Part shown: piece after piece, positions 7,945-17,771 of the stretch | How positions within the stretch are numbered: position 1 is the first letter of the stretch | Layout of the letters: every line of letters starts with the position of its first letter | DNA from: Alphaproteobacteria bacterium | GTDB lineage: Bacteria; Pseudomonadota; Alphaproteobacteria; Micavibrionales; Micavibrionaceae | DNA length: 64,000 bases | NCBI GenBank assembly: GCA_016699735.1 | Contig: CP065008.1 | Span: forward strand, 620,001 to 684,000 | Direction of reading: 5' to 3' | Made by a program: the position numbers and the translations under genes | Notes under the pieces: model-generated | The model's input: only the letters and a program-made list of their open reading frames with translations | The model's database searches: none | Told to the model about the DNA's origin: nothing

Positions 7945-10536
7945 ATGAAATATCTCAGGAACGTCTTTTTGGGGCTTCTCTCCCTGTTTGTCATAGGCGT
8001 GATCGTCGGGGTCGCAGGCGTAGCCTATATCATCAGCTACTACAGCAAGGATCTGCCTGACTATACCCAACTTCGCAATTACGAGCCGCCGATTGTCACC
8101 CGCCTGTACGCCGGAGATGGGCGATTTTTGGCGGAGTTCGCCGAAGAAAAGCGGATTTTCATCCCCATCGAATCGATTCCCGACATCATCAAGAACGCTT
8201 TTATCGCGGGCGAGGACAAGAATTTCTACAAGCACAGCGGCATTGACTTTGTCGCCACAGCCCGCGCCCTGATAACCAATTTAAGGAATAAGGGCACCGG
8301 CAAAAGATCTCAGGGTGCCTCGACCATCACGCAGCAGGTGGCCAAGAACTTTTTCCTGAGCAATGAAACCACCTACGAACGAAAAATCCGTGAGGCCATC
8401 CTCTCCTATAAAATGACACAGATGATGAGCAAGGATCATATCCTTGAACTCTACCTCAACCAGATTTTCCTTGGCGGCGGAGCCTATGGCGTTGCCGCCG
8501 CCGCCGAGCATTATTTCAATAAATCTCTCGAGGAACTGACGATTGCCGAGGCCGCTTATCTCGCGGCACTTCCGAAGGCACCGAACAATTATCATCCGGT
8601 CCACAACCACGATAAGGCGGTCGAGCGCAGGAACTACGTCATCAAACGGATGCAGGAAGATGGTTACATCAAGCGAGCACAAGCCGAATTGGCGATCGCC
8701 TCGCCGCTTGTCATGGCCAAAAAGGATCAGAGCGCCGTGGTGGACGCGCCTTTTTTCGCCGAAGAAGTCCGGCGTGAACTGGGCGAAAAATATGGCCAGG
8801 AAAGCCTCTACACCGGCGGTCTTGTCGTAAAAACCTCCGTCGATCCGAAATTACAGGACATTGCCGAGCGTACCCTGCGCGAGGGTCTGATGGCCTACGA
8901 TACGCGACACGGCTGGCGCGGGGCCATAGTCAGGTTCGAGAGCATGGAGGATTGGCGCACCCAGCTCAAGCAGGTGGCCCGCCCGCCCGCTATGCTGGAT
9001 GAATGGGAACTCGCGGTAGTCCTCGAAAGCAACAAGGAATCGGCAAAGCTTGGCTTTCTCACAGACAAAGAGGGCGAACTCAAACTGCAGGACGTCAAAT
9101 GGGCGCAGAAATACCTGAACGAAGGCTATTCTCTCGGCGCGGCGGTCTCTTCCGTCAAGCAGGTCGCAGATGTCGGCGATGTGATCATGGTCGAACCCAA
9201 GCCGCCGAAGGAAAAGGAACTGACCGCCGAGGAAAAGGAAGCCGGAAAAACACCGGAAATACAAACTTTCGAGGGCATCTATCTCCTGCGCCAGATTCCG
9301 GACGTGCAGGGCGCGCTCATCGCCATCGACCCGCATACGGGCCGCATCCTCGCCATGCAGGGCGGCTGGAAATACGGTACCAGCGAATATAACCGCGCCA
9401 CCCAGGCCCAGCGCCAGCCCGGCTCCGCTTTCAAGCCCTTCGTCTATCTGGCTGGCCTCGATAAGGGCTTCACCCCTGCAACCCTGATCCTCGATTCGCC
9501 CATGTGCTTCGAGGACCGCCCCGGCCACCAATGGTGCCCGAAAAACTATTCAGGTGAGTCCTACGGCCCTGTAACCCTGCGCGTCGGCGTGGAAAAATCC
9601 AAGAACCAGATGACCGTGCGCCTCGCCAATTTCCTTGGAACCGAACTTGTGGCGAAATATTCCGACCATTTCGGCATTACGGATAAAATGAAACCCCTGA
9701 TGTCCAATGCCCTCGGCGCTTCCGAAACCACACTCCTGCGCCTGACGACCGCTTACGCCATGCTGGTCAATGGCGGCAAGAAAATCCGCCCGACCTTTAT
9801 CGACCGGGTGCAGGACCGCCACGGCAAGACGATCTTCCGCCATGACGACCGCAAATGCGAATTTTGCGGCCCGTTGATGAAATGGGAGGGGCAGGGCGCC
9901 CCGGAAATCGCCGATACCCGTGAGCAGATCGGCGACGAGCGCACCGCCTACCAGATGGTCTCCATCCTTGAGGGCGTGGTCCAGCGCGGCACCGGAACCA
10001 AGATCAAGGAATTGAACCGTCCCCTCGCCGGAAAGACCGGAACCACCAACCGCTCCAACGATGCATGGTTCATCGGCTTCTCTCCCGATTTGACCGTCGG
10101 TGTGTTCGTCGGCTTCGATAATCCGCGCTCACTGGGCAAGAAGGAGCAGGGCGCCTCGGTCGCCGTTCCCATCTTCAAGGACTTCATGGAGGAGGCGCTG
10201 GAAGGTCAGCCCCCCGTGCCTTTCCGCCGCCCATCGGGCATCCGCAACGTGATGGTGAATGCCAAGACGGGCGCCCGCGCCAATCCCGGTGACGGCAACG
10301 TGATCTGGGAAGCCTTCAAGGCTGGAACCGAGCCGACGGATGAAATGTATATGCTCGACGAGGGCGGAATCAGGGTTTTGCCCTCTTACAATTACGACTA
10401 CGCCGACTCCTACACCCCCGCCAGCGGCGACTACCCCGGCGAGGATATCCCGCCCTACAATCCCGACGCCCCCTACAAGCCACCCCCGGCTCAGGAATCG
10501 CCCGGCGTGGATACCGGAACGGGGGGCATTTACTAA
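7945..10536 (+). CDS. mrcA: Penicillin-binding protein 1A
   Basis: A bifunctional peptidoglycan synthase of 863 residues with one N-terminal membrane anchor (about residues 7-30). The glycosyltransferase domain has catalytic Glu90 in GEDKNFYKHSG and the QGASTITQQ motif. An OB-like insert (GWRGAIVRFE, near 320) follows. The transpeptidase has the serine in PGSAFKPF (Ser494) and KTGTTN from residue 697. The C-terminal ~60 residues are Pro/Tyr-rich and probably disordered. It polymerises and cross-links peptidoglycan in the periplasm. No strong Shine-Dalgarno is visible at the ATG. Confidence 0.95.
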   Translation: MKYLRNVFLGLLSLFVIGVIVGVAGVAYIISYYSKDLPDYTQLRNYEPPIVTRLYAGDGRFLAEFAEEKRIFIPIESIPDIIKNAFIAGEDKNFYKHSGIDFVATARALITNLRNKGTGKRSQGASTITQQVAKNFFLSNETTYERKIREAILSYKMTQMMSKDHILELYLNQIFLGGGAYGVAAAAEHYFNKSLEELTIAEAAYLAALPKAPNNYHPVHNHDKAVERRNYVIKRMQEDGYIKRAQAELAIASPLVMAKKDQSAVVDAPFFAEEVRRELGEKYGQESLYTGGLVVKTSVDPKLQDIAERTLREGLMAYDTRHGWRGAIVRFESMEDWRTQLKQVARPPAMLDEWELAVVLESNKESAKLGFLTDKEGELKLQDVKWAQKYLNEGYSLGAAVSSVKQVADVGDVIMVEPKPPKEKELTAEEKEAGKTPEIQTFEGIYLLRQIPDVQGALIAIDPHTGRILAMQGGWKYGTSEYNRATQAQRQPGSAFKPFVYLAGLDKGFTPATLILDSPMCFEDRPGHQWCPKNYSGESYGPVTLRVGVEKSKNQMTVRLANFLGTELVAKYSDHFGITDKMKPLMSNALGASETTLLRLTTAYAMLVNGGKKIRPTFIDRVQDRHGKTIFRHDDRKCEFCGPLMKWEGQGAPEIADTREQIGDERTAYQMVSILEGVVQRGTGTKIKELNRPLAGKTGTTNRSNDAWFIGFSPDLTVGVFVGFDNPRSLGKKEQGASVAVPIFKDFMEEALEGQPPVPFRRPSGIRNVMVNAKTGARANPGDGNVIWEAFKAGTEPTDEMYMLDEGGIRVLPSYNYDYADSYTPASGDYPGEDIPPYNPDAPYKPPPAQESPGVDTGTGGIY

Positions 10537-10565
10537 CCCTCCCTCCAGCCGAAAGGTTTTCTGTG

Positions 10566-10913
10566 ATGATCCCCGCGCCCGTTTTCACGATCCTTCTTTT
10601 GCTCGGATCGAATATTTTCATGACCTTCGCCTGGTACGGCCATCTGAAATACAAGGCCGCGCCGCTCATAACCGTCATCCTCATCAGTTGGCTGATCGCC
10701 TTTTTCGAATACTGCCTGCAGGTTCCGGCCAACCGCATCGGCCACGCCCATTTCTCCGCCGCCGAACTCAAGACGATGCAGGAAGTGATTACGCTCCTCG
10801 TGTTTATGGTGTTCTCGGTCCTCTATCTGGGCGAGCAGGTGCAGTGGAATCACATCGTGGGATTTGCCTTCATCGTCGCAGGCGCGTTTTTTGTGTTCCA
10901 CAAGTGGGTTTAA
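10566..10913 (+). CDS. DMT-superfamily small membrane protein (DUF486)
   Basis: About 115 residues with four predicted membrane helices. The family-specific motif is NRIGHAHFSAAELKTMQEV followed by ITLLVFMVFSVLYLGE. It belongs to the DUF486 group of small drug/metabolite-transporter-like proteins; substrate unknown. ATG 10566 is preferred over GTG 10563, with GAAAGG about ten bases upstream. It lies 29 bases after the PBP1A gene, on the same strand. Confidence 0.85.
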   Translation: MIPAPVFTILLLLGSNIFMTFAWYGHLKYKAAPLITVILISWLIAFFEYCLQVPANRIGHAHFSAAELKTMQEVITLLVFMVFSVLYLGEQVQWNHIVGFAFIVAGAFFVFHKWV

Positions 10914-10919
10914 ACAGCA

Positions 10920-11564
10920 TTATCTCAATACTAACGACATAAAAAAATTAGATAAAAGGCCTATAATTATTATCGCGCTCGTAACAAAGGATCCCAAATT
11001 CAAGGCATGAACAACTTCACCGATATGTCTACCGCGGTTCAGGAAAATTTTTGCAAACGCCTTACTGTATTTTAGGCAGAGACAAAAAAGAAGAACCAGC
11101 CCCAAAAAGAAAAAGTCTATAATACCTAGCGGATGGCGGCTATGAACAATAAGTCCCATAGAATCAAAATAGAAAAAAATAAGATTTAATAATAGAAAAA
11201 AAGTAAACAAAGGAAAAAGCTTTAAAGAAAACCCGGATCGTTTTTTTCCCACAACTCCCTTGCATAAAAAACCAAGAGAAAGAACATCTTCAATAACGGC
11301 GACAGGATTCTTGACGGACCAGAATACGATATGCTTGGGATACTCGGCCACATTATGTTGAATGAGAACACCGCGTCGAAAAGTCTCCAAGTTTACCACT
11401 TGTTCCGGTGAAAAACTGTAGGTGCCAAAAATCAAAACTCTGAGGGTAACCTTGTTTTTTTTTGCTTTTAAAGTTGCAAAAGGCCAAGTGGCATTCGCTA
11501 AACCAATGCGTGCACCACCTAAAAAAGAGATTTCATCCTCCCATTCATAGGTAAATTCGTTCAT
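10920..11564 (-). CDS. Unknown membrane protein, AT-rich gene
   Basis: 214 residues. The N-terminal ~110 are soluble and may form a small beta-rich domain (YEWEDEISFLGGARIGLA). Three or four hydrophobic helices follow from about residue 115 (LFTFFLLLNLIFFYF and later segments). The DNA is clearly more AT-rich than its neighbours, which suggests acquisition from elsewhere. The ATG is two bases past the zntB-like stop, so it is the last gene of an mscS-zntB-this operon. No function assigned. Confidence 0.7.
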   Translation of the reverse strand: MNEFTYEWEDEISFLGGARIGLANATWPFATLKAKKNKVTLRVLIFGTYSFSPEQVVNLETFRRGVLIQHNVAEYPKHIVFWSVKNPVAVIEDVLSLGFLCKGVVGKKRSGFSLKLFPLFTFFLLLNLIFFYFDSMGLIVHSRHPLGIIDFFFLGLVLLFCLCLKYSKAFAKIFLNRGRHIGEVVHALNLGSFVTSAIIIIGLLSNFFMSLVLR

Positions 11565-11565
11565 A

Positions 11566-12543
11566 TCAAAACCACTTCATTTTTTTGAACACCGCGATCT
11601 GCAGCCCCACGACCCCCGCAACGATGAGGAGGAAAATCCAGAACGCGAAAGGGTTCTCCGCCCCTGGAATCCCAGCAACGTTCATCCCCAAAAGTCCGGT
11701 CATGAAATGCAGCGGCAGAAAAATCGCCGCGATCACGGACAGCACATACATATTGTGGTTCATCCGGTCGGAAAGCATATTGACCAGCTCGTCCTTGATG
11801 ATCTGCGTCCGCTCACGCAGCGAGTCCAGATCCTCGATATACCGGATCACCCGGTCCAGCGTTTCCTGCAGCTGACGTTTGTGCAGCGCCTCGATCCACG
11901 GCAGCGGCGAACTCCGCAGTCCGATCAGCACATCCCGCTGCGGCAGAAGGTAGCGCTTATAGATAATCGCCTCCTTCCGCAGTTCGATGATCATCTGCCG
12001 CTCCTCGACTTCCGGACTCTCGATGATTTCTTCCTCCAGCGTATCCGTCCGCTCCTCGAGATCGTCGAGGACGGGTTCCATGCGCTCAAACATCTGATGC
12101 GTAAGCGCAGAAAGAAACGCACCCGCATTTTTCGGCCCCTTGCCGGAGCTGAGGGCTGCGGCGATATCCTCGACGGCCTTCACCGGGCGACGCTGGACGC
12201 TGATGATCCGGTAAGGGTCGATCCACAGCCGCAGCGAGACCATGTCCTCGGGATCGGCGTTAAGGTTGAAATTCATCCCGCGCAGGATCAAAAGCAGCCC
12301 GTCGGAATGCTCGACCATCCGTGGCCGTGTCTCCTCCGCCAGCAGGGCGTCGATAATCAGGGAGTCCAGATAATCGATCTCACGCGCCAGCCACTCCCGC
12401 GCCTTCTTGTTGCGGGCGTCGAGGTGAACCCAAGAGAGTTCGCGGCTTCTCACGGCCTCGGAGAGAATGCCGTTGCCAAGGGCTTCCGCCGTGCCATCGG
12501 GGAGGATTTTAAACGCGTGAAGGATGCCTTCGGGATTATCCAT
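11566..12543 (-). CDS. zntB: CorA-family cation transporter, ZntB-like
   Basis: 325 residues. A large N-terminal cytoplasmic domain (WVHLDARNKKAREWL, LLILRGMNFNLNADPEDMVS) leads to the long stalk helix and two C-terminal membrane helices. The signature loop is GMNVAGIPG, the GMN of the CorA superfamily. The ELSWVHLD and LRGMN motifs are closer to the zinc transporter ZntB than to magnesium CorA, so zinc or a related metal is likely. The start overlaps the mscS stop by eight bases (ATGGATAA), so the two are coupled. Confidence 0.88.
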   Translation of the reverse strand: MDNPEGILHAFKILPDGTAEALGNGILSEAVRSRELSWVHLDARNKKAREWLAREIDYLDSLIIDALLAEETRPRMVEHSDGLLLILRGMNFNLNADPEDMVSLRLWIDPYRIISVQRRPVKAVEDIAAALSSGKGPKNAGAFLSALTHQMFERMEPVLDDLEERTDTLEEEIIESPEVEERQMIIELRKEAIIYKRYLLPQRDVLIGLRSSPLPWIEALHKRQLQETLDRVIRYIEDLDSLRERTQIIKDELVNMLSDRMNHNMYVLSVIAAIFLPLHFMTGLLGMNVAGIPGAENPFAFWIFLLIVAGVVGLQIAVFKKMKWF

Positions 12544-14884
12544 TGTTGATTAGTCCTTTCTGCGCGGCGGAGAAAAGCTCCATCACCTTTTCGAATTCGT
12601 TCGGGCTGATATGCAGGTCGCTCTGCGGGAAAGGGATGTCGATCTTCTCGTCCTTGAAACGGTCCCAGATCATCAGGCGCAGGTCGGTGGAAACATCATA
12701 GATGTCACGGATATTGCGGATAAAGATTCGCAGTTCAAACAAAAGGGCGCTGTCCCCGAAATCCTTGAAATAGACCGAAGTCGTCGGATGCGAGAGCACG
12801 GAAGGATGTTCCTTCGCGCATTCCAGAAGAATTTCGCGCACCCGCCGCGGGTCGGATTTATAGGAAACGCCGACAGGAATGACAACGCGCCCGATCCGGT
12901 CGTTATAGTTCCAGTTTTTGACCGCCGAGGAGATCAACTCCGAATTCGGCACGATAATGGATGTACGGTCGAACGTTTCGATCTCGGTGGCGCGAACGCT
13001 GATCTTCCTGACGATCCCCTCGCCGGAATTCAGGATCACCCAGTCCCCGACCTTTATGGGGCGTTCAAACAACAGGATCAGGCCGGAGACGAAATTGCCC
13101 ACGATGCTCTGCAGTCCGAAACCTATACCTACGGAAAGTGCCCCAGCGATCAGTGCGAGGTTGCTCAGATCGAACCCGACCGCCGAGACGCCCGCCATCA
13201 TGGCTACGCACAGGCCGAGATAGCCCAGAATTTGCACAAGGGATTGCCGGATGGAAGAGTCCAGACGCGTCTTGGGCAGGATTTTTTCCTTCAGCACACG
13301 CTGAAAAATCCGTGTGAAAAATAAAAGCAAAAGAAAGACGGATAGCCCGATCGCCATATTGGCGATCGAAATATTCACGTTGCCGATGCTGAACCCCCAA
13401 AAAGCATGGGTGGCCCAATCCTGCACTTCCTGCCAGTCCACGCCGATCAGTCCGGCAGCCAGCGGCAGGCAGAGGAAGAAAATCACTAGATCGAGCGTCA
13501 GGCTGAGCCAGAAAAGCATCAGCCGCTCGTCCTCCTTGCCCGACTCGGGATCAGGTTTGTGAAAAAGCCCGTCGATCTGTCGCAGGAAGGACCGGGCGGC
13601 CGAGCGGATCATCAGCATAAAGACAAGGAAGGACGCAAGAACGGTGAAACGCTCGAACACCATGCGCGTCAGGGCCGCGTAGCCGAAAAGGTTCGCAGCG
13701 AGAAGAAAAACGCCGATCCCGGCAAAAAGGAGAAAGCCCCATGGGGGAATAAGAAACTTCATACCCTTGCCGCAGGCGCGGAAAGCGAAAAGGGAACCGA
13801 TAAAAATCACCGCGGCAAAAAGGCTGGTGACAAAGTAGCTCTGCAGGACGGCGATTTCCACTGCGGCGCCGACCGTTCCCCCGAACTCCAGCGCAATCTG
13901 GTCGATCGCGTAAAGAAAGGCCACGAAGCAGGACAGAAATTTTGTCACGGGGCGGATGATGCCCGCGACCGTAAGCCGTGCGGTGACGATAAAACTGAAA
14001 ATCAGAAAGCACGACAGCAGGATCAACTGGTTGGAAAAGGCGAGATTATTCTCGTGAATCACACCCTGCGCGACAAAAGACTGGTGGATGAACGAAAACC
14101 CGACCAGAGTGATCACCATGCTGACCAGGGAGGACAGGGAGGCTTTGGCAAATCGGCTCTCCTGACCTTGTTGAGGGCTTTCCGTGATTTTCCGGGTCAG
14201 GGACCGCAGGGACAAGACTCTGACAAGGATAAGCACGGCGATAAAAGCAAAGATCGTGGCAATCAAAGCAGCATAAGAAGGATTCTGCTGCCGGATCGTT
14301 TCAAGAGAGGAACTAAGAGTTGCATATTGTGTTTCTATATTTTCTTTGGCGGCGGCCCAAAGCTCCGGGGCAAAGGGGGAGGGCTGCTTCTCCAGAATCC
14401 GGCTGAGAAACTTATCCCTGCGAAGCGTCACAATGCGTTCCTGAAGCCGCAGGGATTTGGAAATCAGGGCGTCTGCCTGAATCGCCAATCCTTCAAGCGC
14501 ACTGGATTGTTCGCTGAGTTGTGTGCGAAGCTGCTGGATATTCTCAGGTTCGGGGATGAAGGGAACCCCTTCAACCGACTGGGGAGGCGATCCAAGGTCA
14601 TTGAGATCGGCAAGAATGGCGTCTCGCGCAGGCTTGATGGAATCCGCCAAGGCCTGAACTTCAGCCCTTAAATCTTTTATGGTTTGACGCTTTTCAAGGA
14701 GCGTAGGGGTTTCAAGAGAATCACTGTTGAAAAGAGCCTCAAGTTCCTCGAACTGCTTCTGTTTCTCGGTCAGAGTTTCATGCAGCTTCTCGGGGGCGTT
14801 GGCAGTCTGTGCCAAAGCATGAAAAAACATGAAAGGGCAGAAAAACACGAGTGCAGTAACCAGAAAGAAGTGCCGAAAAGACAT
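12536..14884 (-). CDS. Large mechanosensitive channel, MscS family (DUF3772 type)
   Basis: 782 residues. A signal peptide (VTALVFFCPFMFFHALA) is followed by a coiled-coil periplasmic region (about 30-190) and eight or more membrane helices. The MscS core has a pore-lining helix region (IAGALSVGIGFGLQSIVGNFVSG), then the beta domain (FERPIKVGDWVILNSGEGIV, ATEIETFDRTSIIVPNSELI). This resembles MscK/YbdG-type multi-domain channels that release solutes on hypo-osmotic shock in the inner membrane. It heads the operon with the ZntB-like gene. About 275 bases of AT-rich DNA separate it from the divergent next gene and should hold both promoters. Confidence 0.92.
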   Translation of the reverse strand: MSFRHFFLVTALVFFCPFMFFHALAQTANAPEKLHETLTEKQKQFEELEALFNSDSLETPTLLEKRQTIKDLRAEVQALADSIKPARDAILADLNDLGSPPQSVEGVPFIPEPENIQQLRTQLSEQSSALEGLAIQADALISKSLRLQERIVTLRRDKFLSRILEKQPSPFAPELWAAAKENIETQYATLSSSLETIRQQNPSYAALIATIFAFIAVLILVRVLSLRSLTRKITESPQQGQESRFAKASLSSLVSMVITLVGFSFIHQSFVAQGVIHENNLAFSNQLILLSCFLIFSFIVTARLTVAGIIRPVTKFLSCFVAFLYAIDQIALEFGGTVGAAVEIAVLQSYFVTSLFAAVIFIGSLFAFRACGKGMKFLIPPWGFLLFAGIGVFLLAANLFGYAALTRMVFERFTVLASFLVFMLMIRSAARSFLRQIDGLFHKPDPESGKEDERLMLFWLSLTLDLVIFFLCLPLAAGLIGVDWQEVQDWATHAFWGFSIGNVNISIANMAIGLSVFLLLLFFTRIFQRVLKEKILPKTRLDSSIRQSLVQILGYLGLCVAMMAGVSAVGFDLSNLALIAGALSVGIGFGLQSIVGNFVSGLILLFERPIKVGDWVILNSGEGIVRKISVRATEIETFDRTSIIVPNSELISSAVKNWNYNDRIGRVVIPVGVSYKSDPRRVREILLECAKEHPSVLSHPTTSVYFKDFGDSALLFELRIFIRNIRDIYDVSTDLRLMIWDRFKDEKIDIPFPQSDLHISPNEFEKVMELFSAAQKGLINNG

Positions 14885-15159
14885 ATTTTAATATCCGGGG
14901 GAAAAATCAGAAATCATTGTGCCTTTTTTTAGAAGGGTCGCAAGAAATATACTTTAAAATTTACTGCAAGTCCCAGCAAAGCATAAACCGAAAACCCACA
15001 TCATTTACATAAAAAATATTACTTTAAATAATCGCCAGACTGGGAAAGAGAGCATTTGCAAAGTGATTCCAAATAAGACATGATGAGGGCGCAAGTTTCA
15101 TAGGCTTGGCAAAAGCCTTATCATATAAAATAATATATTGGACTGACAGGAGAAACAAA

Positions 15160-15558
15160 ATGTCGAATAATCCGAACAACTACCCCGACCCTCAAAGCCC
15201 GGAAGGAAAAAGCCGAGCTGGACGGCTCTATTTCTCTCTGCTTGTTGTTTTGTTTATTTTTCTCGGAACGGTCATTTTGATCCACCAGTTTGGAAACAAT
15301 ATTGTAGAAAAAGTTCAGCTTATAAAGTTTATACCGATTGCTCAAAAGGCTCCCCCGGCGGAAGCAGTTGAGGGCCAGGGCGAGGCTGCGGTAACCCAGA
15401 CGGAAGGAGCAGATTCGGCTGCCGACGCGGAACAGTCTTCGGAAGGACAGACGCAGACCGCCGAAACCCCCTCTGAAAGCGAAGCGCCTGCTCAAGAAGC
15501 TCCTGCTCAAGAAGCTCCTGCGGATGGAGAGCCCGCACCCGAAGAGGGCGCACACTAA
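15160..15558 (+). CDS. Small single-pass membrane protein with acidic Ala/Glu/Pro tail
   Basis: 132 residues from ATG 15160, chosen because ACAGGAG lies at ideal distance; an upstream in-frame start would extend it without support. One membrane helix spans about residues 25-45 (LYFSLLVVLFIFLGTVIL). The rest is a low-complexity, acidic, Ala/Pro/Gln-rich tail with a short repeat (APAQE) and no cysteines. It probably projects into the periplasm from an inner-membrane anchor. No family recognised. An intrinsic terminator follows. Confidence 0.7.
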   Translation: MSNNPNNYPDPQSPEGKSRAGRLYFSLLVVLFIFLGTVILIHQFGNNIVEKVQLIKFIPIAQKAPPAEAVEGQGEAAVTQTEGADSAADAEQSSEGQTQTAETPSESEAPAQEAPAQEAPADGEPAPEEGAH

Positions 15559-15578
15559 CCAACGGTATCAGGAACAGA

Positions 15579-15604
15579 AAAAGCCGGAAATTTCCGGCTT
15601 TTTT
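15579..15604 (+). terminator. Intrinsic terminator
   Basis: AAAGCCGGAAA and TTTCCGGCTTT form a perfect stem closed by a minimal loop, followed by a T-run (15599-15604). It ends the small membrane protein gene and can also act for the convergent gene from the other side. Confidence 0.85.
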
Positions 15605-15635
15605 AATATCTTGACGAATGAGGTATCCAAAAAAT

Positions 15636-16145
15636 TCATATAACAGCATTGACTTTAGAGCTTAAAGCTTTGCTCCCAAGCTTTGTGTAATCCTTGTCCG
15701 CCTCGTAGGCGATCCGTCGGCCTACAGGATCGGAAAGCGCAGCCCGCAGATAGCCCAGCATCCGCGGTGCGGCAAAAAGCACCAGCTTCTCGAAAGCCTC
15801 CGCCTTCACGGCCTCTTCAAGAAAAACGGCCAAATCCTTGGCAAAGAGCACAGCATCCTGCCGTCCGGCCTCCATATGCGGCTCGTATTTATGCATCACC
15901 GTGCCGCCGCCGCCCGAACTCACCACCCTCCCGACATTCGCATTGCTCAGGTCGCCCTGCAGGCTCTCCTCCGGCACGGCCTCGCCGATCAGAATCAGTC
16001 GACCGCTCTCCCGCCGGAAAAACTTAGCAATCCCCTCATCCGCAGTGATGACCCAGAGACGCGGCGGCTTTTGCCCGCGCAGGAGCGTCGCCTCCGCCTC
16101 GGCGGCGCTGAATCCTTGCTCAAAAAGCGGTCCTGTGAGTTTCAT
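15636..16145 (-). CDS. Host attachment protein family (AtsH-like)
   Basis: 169 residues. The pattern PPRLWVITADEGIAKFF, then HMEAGRQDAVLFAKDLAVFL and FEKLVLFAAPRMLGYLR, matches the host_attach protein family (Pfam PF10116). This family was named from Agrobacterium plant attachment but is widespread and resembles eRF1-like/baeRF folds; its true role is unclear. ATG 16145 is chosen since AAAGGA sits seven bases upstream, rather than the longer open frame. No signal peptide; cytoplasmic. Confidence 0.82.
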   Translation of the reverse strand: MKLTGPLFEQGFSAAEAEATLLRGQKPPRLWVITADEGIAKFFRRESGRLILIGEAVPEESLQGDLSNANVGRVVSSGGGGTVMHKYEPHMEAGRQDAVLFAKDLAVFLEEAVKAEAFEKLVLFAAPRMLGYLRAALSDPVGRRIAYEADKDYTKLGSKALSSKVNAVI

Positions 16146-16282
16146 GATCGGTCCTTTCATGTAAATAAATCGGAAAGACCCGACCACCAAAGCATAACGC
16201 GGCGTTCTCCGCATTGACCGGAGTCAAGGGCGGACATTTTTAACGATTTCGCTTACGGAAACCCCTACCCCTTTTAGCGTAT

Positions 16283-16999
16283 TCACAAAGTTTGATTGAA
16301 CAAATGCCCGATCAGCGCAGTAAACCCCATGGCCGCAGCGCCCCAGAACATGATGCGAAGGGACGGCTTAAGCACCGGCGCCCCGCCCGCCCGTGCGGCC
16401 AGAGAGCCCAGAAATCCCAGCAGAAGAAGACTCAGAAAGGAGCAGGCGGGAACAAAAATCGCTTCCGGCAAAAGGAAGATCGAAACAACAGGAAAAAGCG
16501 CCCCGCAGGAAAAAGCGGCGGCGGAGGCAATGGCCGCCTGTAGCGGCCGGGCGGTCGTAAGCTCGGAAATCCCAAGCTCCTCCCGTGCGTGAACGCCAAG
16601 CGCATCCTTCGCCATCATCTGCCGGGAAACCTCACGGGCCAGTTCAGGCTCAACGCCGCGCCCGATATAAATATCTGCCAGCTCCTGCAATTCAAAATCC
16701 GGTGTTTCGGCAAGCTCCTTGCGCTCGCGCTCCAGATCGGCATTCTCCAGATCGGATTGCGAACACACGGAAACATACTCGCCCGCCGCCATGGACATCG
16801 CCCCGGCCACAAGACCGGCCACCCCTGCCACCCAGATTTCAGAAGGGTTCGCCGCCGCCGCCGCAACGCCGATCACCAGGCTGGAGACCGAGATGATCCC
16901 GTCATTGGCCCCAAGCACAGCGGCACGCAGCCACCCGGTGCGGCTCACATAGTGGCGTTCCTCATGCTTGTAGACCAGCCGTTCTTTGAATGAAAACAT
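16283..16999 (-). CDS. VIT1/CCC1-family iron or manganese transporter
   Basis: 238 residues with five membrane helices. WLRAAVLGANDGIISVSSLVIG is the family signature in helix 1, and AGAMSMAAGEYVSV lies in helix 2. A cytoplasmic metal-binding loop with many Glu follows (about 85-140), with IGHLFNQTL at the C-terminus. These proteins move Fe2+ or Mn2+ out of the cytosol. Single gene, own promoter region toward the glutathione peroxidase. Confidence 0.92.
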   Translation of the reverse strand: MFSFKERLVYKHEERHYVSRTGWLRAAVLGANDGIISVSSLVIGVAAAAANPSEIWVAGVAGLVAGAMSMAAGEYVSVCSQSDLENADLERERKELAETPDFELQELADIYIGRGVEPELAREVSRQMMAKDALGVHAREELGISELTTARPLQAAIASAAAFSCGALFPVVSIFLLPEAIFVPACSFLSLLLLGFLGSLAARAGGAPVLKPSLRIMFWGAAAMGFTALIGHLFNQTL

Positions 17000-17051
17000 G
17001 GGCGTGCGCTTTATCCTTTCGTGACCGTGAAGCAGTATAGATCAAAAGACA

Positions 17052-17633
17052 TCAGGGATCAGAAGTAAGTTCCTTCTCGATCGCCTCAATCATCACCGAG
17101 GAAGTAGGTACAGTCGCCGTCGAAAACCATCCGGCGAAATGCCCGTCCCGCCCGATCAGGTATTTGTGGAAATTCCATTGCGGGTGGCCCCAGAAACCGG
17201 CCTGTTCCCCCGCCCAGACATAAAACGGATGCGCCTCGGAGCCGGAAACTTTTGTAATCGAGGTCAGCGGGAAGGTGATCGTGTACTCCTGTTCCGTGAA
17301 GCTCTGCACCTCTTTTTCGGTGCCGAACTCCTGCCCGCCGAAATCGCCCGACGGCACACCGAGCACGACAAACCCCTTGTCCTTATAAGTCTCATAAAGT
17401 GTCTGCAGATCCTTGTACTGCGGCGTGAACCCGCAATGCGAGGCGGTATTAACCACCAGGACGACTTTGCCCTTGAACGACGAAAGCGGCAGGTCGTTTC
17501 CTTGAATATCTGTAAAACTAAACGAATAGGCGGAAGAGGCGGAACTAAGCGGCGCATCTTCAGCGTGGAGTGCTGCGGGAACAAAGAAAAGCGTCACCAA
17601 GCCCCACATAAAAACGCTTCGTCCTAGCTGCAT
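17052..17633 (-). CDS. Secreted glutathione peroxidase family protein
   Basis: 193 residues with a signal peptide ending near AALHA. The thiol peroxidase fold shows VNTASHCGFTPQYKDLQ with the peroxidatic Cys67 (cysteine, not selenocysteine), then VLGVPSGDFGGQE (the resolving-site region, no second Cys there) and the WNFHKYLIGRDG motif. It should reduce peroxides in the periplasm, probably with thioredoxin-like donors. The C-terminal part matches the usual ~160-residue mature domain. Confidence 0.92.
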   Translation of the reverse strand: MQLGRSVFMWGLVTLFFVPAALHAEDAPLSSASSAYSFSFTDIQGNDLPLSSFKGKVVLVVNTASHCGFTPQYKDLQTLYETYKDKGFVVLGVPSGDFGGQEFGTEKEVQSFTEQEYTITFPLTSITKVSGSEAHPFYVWAGEQAGFWGHPQWNFHKYLIGRDGHFAGWFSTATVPTSSVMIEAIEKELTSDP

Positions 17634-17771
17634 GGAATCTCCTCAAGTTTATAGCTAAGTCAAACTATAGAGTTTACTTGCCGCCTTTAGGTACAAATTA
17701 TGTTCAAGCCGATCGAAGAACCATCCCTGTTCGGTGCGCAATACCAAATCTCTGCCCATAAGCACACTCTA